This document shows, piece by piece, positions 57,687 through 64,000 of a DNA stretch of 64,000 nt; within the stretch, counting starts at the first letter, position 1; every line of letters begins with the position of its first letter. Origin of the DNA: Carboxylicivirga caseinilyticus. GTDB taxonomy: Bacteria > Bacteroidota > Bacteroidia > Bacteroidales > Marinilabiliaceae. The DNA is taken from contig JAFMVE010000002.1 in NCBI GenBank assembly GCA_025499705.1, positions 124,001 through 188,000 of the forward strand, given 5' to 3'. A model generated the notes under the pieces. It saw nothing but the letters and a program-made list of their open reading frames with translations. It ran no database searches and was not told the origin of the DNA. A program made the position numbers and the translations under genes.

Positions 57687-57729
57687 CTCAAATTGAGTTT
57701 TAATCTTGATTAAGAAGACGTCGCATTAC

Positions 57730-60700
57730 ATGATATATAGAAGAACCGGTTTTGTACTTATTGTAATATTAGTGCTGGTTGGCTGTAGCACAAAAAAGAA
57801 TACATGGCTCAGCCGTAACTACCATAACCTAACTGCCTATTACAATGTCTATTTCAATGGCAAGGAAGCCCTCAATGCAGGTGTAAAATCCATCAGGGAT
57901 GGTTATAACAATGATTATAACCGTATTCTTCCCATGTATGAGTCATCTGATAAGAGTGCCATTGGTGTGGCAACGAGCAATATGGAGCGTGCTATCGAAA
58001 AAGGTGGAAAGCTGATTAAAAAACATTCCATTACCGCCAAACCAAAGAAAAAATCCGGATCAAAAAGTACCCGGTCCGCAGAATTTTATTCACAAAAAGA
58101 ATATAATGAGTGGGTTGATGATGCTTACCTTTTGATTGGTAAAGCTCAGTTTTACAAACATGATTTTTTACCTGCTATCCGAACTTTTCAATATGTTATT
58201 CGTGAATACAATAATAAGCCTGCTCAATACGAAGGGCTTATTTGGCTTGCACGGGCATATACTGAATACCAGGATTACATTGGAGCTTTGTCGGCACTTG
58301 AAAGCTATGATTTGGGAGGCAATGCCCCTATCGATTTATATGGAGAGTATATGGCTGCTTATGCTAATTTATTGCTGAAGCAGGGAAAATATCCTGAAGC
58401 CATTCCTTACCTTAAAAATAATATTGCCAACAATGTGGACCGTAAACAACGACTTCGGTTTACATACATCCTGGGGCAGCTTTATCTCGAAACAAATCAG
58501 AAAAAAGAAGCAGTAGAAGCATTTACTTATGTTTCCAAAAATAGCCCTGATTACGAAATGACATTTAATGCAAAAGTGATCAAAGCTTCTGTACTCTATA
58601 ATGATGCCGATATTGCAACTGTTAAAAAAGAGCTGACAAAACTACGTAAAGATAAAAAGAACAAAGAATATCTTGATCGTATCTATTGGGCTTTCGGACA
58701 GGTATCGGAACAGGAAAACGACCTCGACGAAGCGTTGGCCTATTATATTAAATCGATCAACAGCAGTATTGATAATAATGATCAGAAAGCTCAATCGTAT
58801 ATTGATGCTGCCGAAATATATTATAATCGTTTCGACTACCCCGATGCCTACTACTATTACGATAGCGCGCTGATGGTAATCAACGAGGAGGTTGAATCGT
58901 ATGACGAATTAGTAGAACGACATGCTGGCTTAAGTGGCTTGGTTGAGAACATTCTGATTGTTGAGAACGAGGATAGTTTGCAACGTCTGGCAGATATGAG
59001 TGAACCTGTATTACTGGCTTACCTGGATGACATCATTGACAAAAAGAAGAAGGAGGAAGAAGAACGATTAGAGCGTGAAAGACAAGAAAAGGAAGATTCT
59101 GAAGATCCATTTTTCCTGCAGAATAATCAAAGCACTGTAAATTCAAATCAATCAGGCGGCAAATGGTATTTTTATAACCAGGTATCGAAAGCATCAGGGA
59201 AAACTGAATTCCAGAAACGTTGGGGTAAGCGTAAGCTTGAAGATAACTGGAGACGGAGTGATAAGAGTAAAAACATGGATGAGGATTTGATGCCTGAAGA
59301 TCCGTTTGATGCCCCGGATAATCCACTTGCTGATGCATTAGGTAAAAAAGCAGATGAGGCAGCAGAGGAAGATTCTCCATCAACTCCTTCATCAGGAAAT
59401 ATTCCTACTCGTCAGCAGTTACTGGCTGACATTCCGCTTACTCCTGAAGCCAGAGCCGTTTCAGATGATAAGATTGAAACATCGTTGATGGAGATGGGAC
59501 TTTTGTTCATGGATCGCCTGGAGAACTACCCAAAATCGATAGAATCTTTAGAGGACCTGCTGAAACGATATCCTGAAGGTCGCATGAGAGATCAAGCTTT
59601 AGTAGCTCTTTATAATGCTTATCGACTAAATAGAGATGAGACCGGTATGGCATCAACCCGTCGAAGACTTGAAACCGAATTTCCAGACAGTCGTTTTGTA
59701 ACTTACCTGAACGATCCGGATTTCTTTTCTAAACTGGATAAGATTCAGAAAGAACAAGATCTTGCCTACGAAAAAACATATGAAGACTTTCTCTTTGGTC
59801 GTTTTATCGATGTAATAGGAAAAAGTAGTGAGGTAATCGAATCAAAGAATGATAATCCTTTATTGCCTAAATATTATCTTTTAAGAGCACTATCTCAAGG
59901 AAAACTAGGTAACACAGGTTTCTTTAGAAGCGATCTCGACTCATTAATTATCAAAGCACCAGGGACAGAAGAATCTGCTTTGGCTGAACAGCTTATTAAG
60001 CACCTGGAAGAAGGAAAGACACCTGTTCAGGGAACTTTGTTTTCGGCAACACCTCAGGGATCAAGAACAAGTTCGGATATCAACAATCTGTCCGATGAAG
60101 GTGGAACATCTGCCAACCAACTTCAGTTTGTTTATACCGAAAACGAACCATATGAATTAGTGGTTATGAAGATTGAACCTGCTAATGTGAACCGGGCAAT
60201 TTACAATGTGGCAGATTATAACTTTTCGCGCTACTTATTGCACGATTTCGAAATAAAAGAGCAAACGTTGATAAATGGTGACAAAGCCATCATCGTTAGT
60301 GGATTTAAAAACAAAGGTGAGGCAATGGACTATTTCTATTCGTTGCGCGAAAGACCCGAGTTTTTCAAATTTGACTTTTTTAAAGACAACATTGCTGTTA
60401 TCTCACAATCAAATGCCAATAAGTTCTATTTATCAGGTCTGATAAAGGAATACATGGAATTCTTCAACACTTACTATCTGACCATGGTTACGAAAAAAGA
60501 GCTGGACAAAGTAAGAAAAGAAGAACCTGAAATTGATGAAAGTGCTTCAAAACAAGAGGAAGAAAAAGTTGAAGAATTAATTGAAACTACTGCTGAACAA
60601 GCAAAAGAAACAACGGAAGTTGAAGAAAATAAAGCAGGCGATAAAGTAGAAGAAGCAGCCAATGTTACAACATCACCTGTTGCTGATTCAACTAAAACTG

Positions 60701-61098
60701 AAGAAGTAAAGCAACCGGAAAAACCAAAACGAAGATCTATTTATAGTTATGCTCCGGATACGACACATAATATTATCGTAATAATTGAGAAAACAAGGTT
60801 AGATTACAATAGACTAAAAACAATCTATGCCAATTTCGCACGCAACAAATTTGGAACCCGAATAAAAGTAGATTTGATTGATCTCGGCTCCAATTATCGT
60901 GCTTTAAATATTGCCGGATTCAATAACGCAGATGAAGCCAAAGCATTTATTGGTGAAATAAACTCCAATGATTTTCTTACGCGTGATATCATTCGAAAGG
61001 AACACTTTATTTGGAGTATATCACCAGCGAATCTTGAAATTCTGTTGAAGAGACCAACTCTCAGATCTTATGAAATGTTCTATAAAGATTATTATTAG
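57730..61098 (+). CDS. sprE: T9SS lipoprotein SprE/PorW
   Basis: A 1122-residue lipoprotein of the type IX secretion system. The ATG at 57730 opens MIYRRTGFVLIVILVLVGC with lipidated C19; an in-frame TTG eight codons earlier is less likely. Directly after comes the SprE/PorW signature CSTKKNTWLSRNYHNLTAYYNVYFNGKEALN. Residues ~120-400 and ~560-650 contain tetratricopeptide repeats; between them are charged, partly disordered segments. The C-terminal half has two similar ~80-residue domains (around 800-900 and 1000-1110: RAIYNVADYNFSRYLLHDF and NRLKTIYANFARNKFG) split by an acidic linker. By family, PorW/SprE bridges periplasmic and translocon parts of T9SS. It precedes porX by 17 bases. Confidence 0.9.
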   Translation: MIYRRTGFVLIVILVLVGCSTKKNTWLSRNYHNLTAYYNVYFNGKEALNAGVKSIRDGYNNDYNRILPMYESSDKSAIGVATSNMERAIEKGGKLIKKHSITAKPKKKSGSKSTRSAEFYSQKEYNEWVDDAYLLIGKAQFYKHDFLPAIRTFQYVIREYNNKPAQYEGLIWLARAYTEYQDYIGALSALESYDLGGNAPIDLYGEYMAAYANLLLKQGKYPEAIPYLKNNIANNVDRKQRLRFTYILGQLYLETNQKKEAVEAFTYVSKNSPDYEMTFNAKVIKASVLYNDADIATVKKELTKLRKDKKNKEYLDRIYWAFGQVSEQENDLDEALAYYIKSINSSIDNNDQKAQSYIDAAEIYYNRFDYPDAYYYYDSALMVINEEVESYDELVERHAGLSGLVENILIVENEDSLQRLADMSEPVLLAYLDDIIDKKKKEEEERLERERQEKEDSEDPFFLQNNQSTVNSNQSGGKWYFYNQVSKASGKTEFQKRWGKRKLEDNWRRSDKSKNMDEDLMPEDPFDAPDNPLADALGKKADEAAEEDSPSTPSSGNIPTRQQLLADIPLTPEARAVSDDKIETSLMEMGLLFMDRLENYPKSIESLEDLLKRYPEGRMRDQALVALYNAYRLNRDETGMASTRRRLETEFPDSRFVTYLNDPDFFSKLDKIQKEQDLAYEKTYEDFLFGRFIDVIGKSSEVIESKNDNPLLPKYYLLRALSQGKLGNTGFFRSDLDSLIIKAPGTEESALAEQLIKHLEEGKTPVQGTLFSATPQGSRTSSDINNLSDEGGTSANQLQFVYTENEPYELVVMKIEPANVNRAIYNVADYNFSRYLLHDFEIKEQTLINGDKAIIVSGFKNKGEAMDYFYSLRERPEFFKFDFFKDNIAVISQSNANKFYLSGLIKEYMEFFNTYYLTMVTKKELDKVRKEEPEIDESASKQEEEKVEELIETTAEQAKETTEVEENKAGDKVEEAANVTTSPVADSTKTEEVKQPEKPKRRSIYSYAPDTTHNIIVIIEKTRLDYNRLKTIYANFARNKFGTRIKVDLIDLGSNYRALNIAGFNNADEAKAFIGEINSNDFLTRDIIRKEHFIWSISPANLEILLKRPTLRSYEMFYKDYY

Positions 61099-61115
61099 TT
61101 AAGAAAGGGAAAGTT

Positions 61116-62672
61116 ATGAGCGACAGCAACATAAAAATTCTATGGGTAGATGATGAAATAGAGCATTTACGGGCACATATCATGTTTCTGAAAGAAAAAG
61201 GTTATACCGTTGAAACATCTACAAATGGTCAGGATGCACTTACAATGGTTGAGAAGAGTTTTTATGATCTTATCTTTCTGGATGAAAACATGCCTGGCTT
61301 ATCCGGTCTCGAAACACTCAACTTCTTAAAAGAACTTCGTTCTGAGATTCCGGTGGTGATGATCACCAAGAGTGAAGAAGAAGATATCATGGATCAGGCC
61401 ATCGGCAATAAAATAGCTGATTACCTTATTAAGCCTGTGAACCCAAGACAAATTCTTCTTACCATCAAAAAGAATCTTAATACCAAAGAGCTGGTTACTA
61501 AGACCACCACTTCGGGCTACCAGTCGCAGTTCGGGAAAATTGCACTCAAAATAAACGACTCGTTTACCTATAAAGATTGGGTTGAAGTTTACAAACGAAT
61601 CATCTATTGGGAGCTTGAATTGGAACAGGGAGATGGAGCGATGGACGAAGTGCTTCGCATGCAGAAAAACGAAGCAAACCAGTCGTTTACAAAATTCATC
61701 AAAAAAAATTACATCGACTGGTTAAATAACGAAGATGATGCACCATTGATGTCACATCATCTGATAAAAAACAAAGTATTGCCCCTTCTCGATCAGGGTA
61801 AAAAAGTTTTCTTTATTGTGATAGATAACTTCCGATACGATCAATGGGAAGTATTAAAAAGGGTTATTTCATCAGATTATCTGATTGAAGAGGAAACTCC
61901 TTTTTACAGCATATTACCTACAGCGACCCAATATGCACGTAACTCAATTTTCTCAGGCCTTTTACCTTCTCAAATAAAAAAGATGTTTCCTCAATTCTGG
62001 GTTGATGAAGATGAAGAAGAGGGTAAAAACCAATACGAAGAAGAGTTATTAGGTACTTTGTTCGATCGATTCAGAAAAAAAGCAAGTTACAGCTATCATA
62101 AAATAACCGACAACGAAGGCGGCAAAAACATGCTGGATAATCTCCACAGTCTTTTGGAAAATGATTTAAATGCCATTGTTTTCAATTTTGTGGATATGCT
62201 CTCCCATGCCCGTACTGAAGTTAAAATGATTAAAGAGCTGGCACGCGACGAAGCAGCCTACCGATCCCTAACCTTATCATGGTTCAACCATTCTTCGTTA
62301 AGAGAATTACTTCAGCGTTTGAAAGAAGAAGACGTGACGATTATCTTAACTACCGATCATGGAACAACAAGGGCTCAGAATCCTGTTAAAGTTATTGGTG
62401 ATCGCAATGTAAACACGAATTTACGTTATAAGCAAGGGAAAAATCTTGCATATAAAGAAAAAGAGGTATTTGAAATTAAGCAACCTGACAAAGCCTTTTT
62501 ACCAAAACTAAATATTTCAACCACATACATTTTTGCCTGCAACAGCGACTTTTTTGCCTATCCTAATAATTACAATCATTACGTAAGTTATTATCGCGAT
62601 ACCTTTCAGCATGGCGGTATTTCACTTGAAGAAATGATAATACCTTGTTCCCAGTTAAAAGGCCGAAAATAA
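61116..62672 (+). CDS. porX: T9SS response regulator PorX (receiver + PglZ)
   Basis: A 518-residue cytoplasmic protein. The receiver (~5-120) has VDDE and phospho-acceptor D56 (FLDENMPG) with a KPV lysine. The PglZ alkaline-phosphatase-like domain (~200-518) carries metal-site blocks VIDNFRYDQW, the threonine in TATQYARNS, DMLSHAR, TTDHGTTR and QHGG. This two-part design is PorX, which controls T9SS genes or assembly and, in characterised homologues, cleaves oligonucleotides. All metal ligands look intact, so it should be active. It lies 17 bases after sprE, giving a T9SS pair in one transcript; the usual partner kinase PorY is not in the window. Confidence 0.93.
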   Translation: MSDSNIKILWVDDEIEHLRAHIMFLKEKGYTVETSTNGQDALTMVEKSFYDLIFLDENMPGLSGLETLNFLKELRSEIPVVMITKSEEEDIMDQAIGNKIADYLIKPVNPRQILLTIKKNLNTKELVTKTTTSGYQSQFGKIALKINDSFTYKDWVEVYKRIIYWELELEQGDGAMDEVLRMQKNEANQSFTKFIKKNYIDWLNNEDDAPLMSHHLIKNKVLPLLDQGKKVFFIVIDNFRYDQWEVLKRVISSDYLIEEETPFYSILPTATQYARNSIFSGLLPSQIKKMFPQFWVDEDEEEGKNQYEEELLGTLFDRFRKKASYSYHKITDNEGGKNMLDNLHSLLENDLNAIVFNFVDMLSHARTEVKMIKELARDEAAYRSLTLSWFNHSSLRELLQRLKEEDVTIILTTDHGTTRAQNPVKVIGDRNVNTNLRYKQGKNLAYKEKEVFEIKQPDKAFLPKLNISTTYIFACNSDFFAYPNNYNHYVSYYRDTFQHGGISLEEMIIPCSQLKGRK

Positions 62673-62724
62673 TTGATGACTTTTTCGTTTCCAAAGATTA
62701 TTTTTGCAGACACAATAGTATGAT

Positions 62725-63147
62725 ATGAATACATTTTATATTGATTCATTAGATAAAATCGATGAGGTTGCACAAGCCTTTCTTGCTGAATATGCCGACG
62801 AACGGGTGATGGCTTTTTATGGAGAAATGGGAGTTGGCAAAACTACTTTTATTAAAGCGCTTTGTAAGGCATTAAACATTGAAGACACAGTTAACAGCCC
62901 TAGTTTTGCCATTGTAAACGAATACCATAACCAGGAAGATGATATTGTTTACCATTTCGATTTTTACAGGCTGAAAGAAGAGGAAGAGGCTTACGACATG
63001 GGTTATGAAGATTACTTATACTCAGGGCACCATTGTATGATTGAATGGCCTGAAAAGATTGCTTCATTATTACCCAAAGGTCGTCTTGAGTTGCACATTA
63101 CTGAAGAAATGGATGGAAGGCGAAAACTAACCATTGAGAAACAATAA
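62725..63147 (+). CDS. tsaE: tRNA threonylcarbamoyladenosine biosynthesis ATPase TsaE
   Basis: A 140-residue P-loop ATPase that helps TsaB-TsaD install t6A on ANN-decoding tRNAs. Walker A is GEMGVGKTTFIK, followed by DTVNSPSFAIVNEYH and VYHFDFYRLKEEEEAYDMG. The C-terminal MIEWPEKIASLLP block is typical. The 52-base gap from porX and the same strand allow co-transcription, without evident functional link. Confidence 0.95.
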   Translation: MNTFYIDSLDKIDEVAQAFLAEYADERVMAFYGEMGVGKTTFIKALCKALNIEDTVNSPSFAIVNEYHNQEDDIVYHFDFYRLKEEEEAYDMGYEDYLYSGHHCMIEWPEKIASLLPKGRLELHITEEMDGRRKLTIEKQ

Positions 63148-63223
63148 CTTTTCTGAAAGTTGATCTTTTTTGCTATCTTCAGGCAGATTGGAATTTACAT
63201 AAATAACAGGTAGCATTTAACTT

Positions 63224-64000
63224 ATGATGGGCGAAAACAAACCTTATTCTTTAATGGGACAGACACACTTGTTACCCAGAGAAGAAATGCTTGAAACAGG
63301 AAAGAGAAAGAAGTTAGTTACCATAGGCATTCCCAAAGACTTTTCTTTCTTCGAAAACCGTGTTCCTCTTTCACCGCAAGGTGTTGAGCTACTTATTGCC
63401 AATGGCCATTCGGTTCTTTTTGAAGCAGGCGCAGGCGACAGGGCCAATTATTTCGACCATGATTTTGCTGAATGCGGAGCCAAAATAGTTCAGAAAAAAG
63501 AAGTTTTTACGGCCGACATCATTCTTAAGATTTCAGCTCCCAACGACGAAGAAATAGAACTTCTAAAACCGAATCAGGTTGTTTTTTCACTTATTTATCT
63601 ATACAATCAAAGTCGTGCATCCATCCAAAAAATGATGGATAAAAAGATTATTGCTATTGGCTACGAAGTTTTAAAAGATGGTAATGATTGCTACCCTATC
63701 ATACGTAGCATGAGTGAGATTGAAGGAGCTGCTTCTGTAATGATAGCAAGTGAATACCTGAGTAAAGCTCATAATGGGAAAGGTGTATTATTAGGTGGCA
63801 TTACCGGTATTTCGCCAGCCGAAGTAGTTATTTTAGGTGCAGGCACAGCAGGTGAATTTGCTGCCAGAGCTGCATTAGGTTTAGGTGCATCTGTTAAAGT
63901 TTTTGATAACTCGTTTCACCGACTTCGGGAACTTGAACGTAATATTGGACAACGCATTTTTACTTCAGTATTACATCCACCGGCTGTAACAAAAGCCATG
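63224..64000 (+). CDS. ald: Alanine dehydrogenase, N-terminal part (runs off window)
   Basis: The first 259 codons of an alanine dehydrogenase of the type found in Bacteroidota, which oxidises alanine to pyruvate with NAD. The N-terminal domain has VTIGIPKDFSFFENRVPLSPQGVELLIANGHSV, with the pyruvate-binding arginine and lysine region. EADIIL-type and YEVLKDG blocks follow, then the NAD-binding GGITGISPAEVVILGAGTAGEFAARAALGLGASVKVFD Rossmann motif. An extension of ~30 residues precedes the domain and is common in this clade. Two ATGs are tandem (63224, 63227). The rest lies outside. Confidence 0.9.
   Translation, partial: MMGENKPYSLMGQTHLLPREEMLETGKRKKLVTIGIPKDFSFFENRVPLSPQGVELLIANGHSVLFEAGAGDRANYFDHDFAECGAKIVQKKEVFTADIILKISAPNDEEIELLKPNQVVFSLIYLYNQSRASIQKMMDKKIIAIGYEVLKDGNDCYPIIRSMSEIEGAASVMIASEYLSKAHNGKGVLLGGITGISPAEVVILGAGTAGEFAARAALGLGASVKVFDNSFHRLRELERNIGQRIFTSVLHPPAVTKAM

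Noticed and set aside
57706-57729. TTG start of sprE
   Set aside because: Adds eight polar residues before the lipoprotein signal; the ATG at 57730 is better placed.

Overview
The window reads as a chromosomal segment of a Bacteroidota bacterium, most likely of the Bacteroidales/Marinilabiliales group. The signs are a type IX secretion (T9SS) sorting domain on a pectinesterase, genes for the T9SS proteins SprE/PorW and PorX, a hybrid two-component regulator (one-polypeptide HTCS), an RprX/RprY-like pair, a GSCFA protein, AT-rich spacers, several TAnnTTTG-type -7 boxes, and UDP-glucose-type (GT3) glycogen synthase. No rRNA, tRNA, CRISPR array, transposase or prophage gene was recognised.

Layout. 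1-737: start of acetate kinase (minus strand, runs off the window). 943-16380: a polysaccharide-use region with a modular pectin methylesterase, its likely HTCS regulator, a GH43 enzyme and two GH2 enzymes. A small DUF2892 membrane protein and a DUF429 gene broken by two in-frame stops lie among them. No SusC/SusD pair is present. 16489-19050: three poorly characterised AT-rich genes and a membrane-anchored helix-turn-helix protein. 19264-31099: housekeeping (leuS, a YitT-family transporter-like protein, an M23 peptidase, purN, acpP-fabF-rnc), then rprXY and a GSCFA protein.

31262-40452 is a five-gene glycogen operon: debranching enzyme, GT4 glycosyltransferase, GH57 enzyme, a stand-alone CBM48-like protein, and a 1411-residue fusion of glycogen synthase (GT3) with alpha-glucan phosphorylase (GT35). 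The branching enzyme glgB follows kdsB at 45769-48537. Between them are two small membrane proteins, a YbaK-type deacylase, and a tandem pair of M14 carboxypeptidase homologues, one of which has lost its zinc and catalytic residues.

48706-51790 is an envelope operon (sigma-54 activator without receiver, LptE-like lipoprotein, unknown protein, SecG), followed by groES-groEL and lepA. A second sigma-54 activator, with a receiver, is transcribed leftward at 56218-57558. 57730-64000 holds sprE/porW, porX, tsaE and the start of alanine dehydrogenase.

How they may work together. The pectinesterase carries a T9SS tail, and two T9SS components or regulators lie 53 kb away in the same window. The HTCS next to it has an AraC-type DNA-binding domain, and a 21-bp-period direct repeat lies just upstream of the pectinesterase, which suggests direct control. 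The most notable items are that operator, the synthase-phosphorylase fusion, the active/inactive M14 pair, the sprE-porX pairing and the nonsense-interrupted DUF429 gene.
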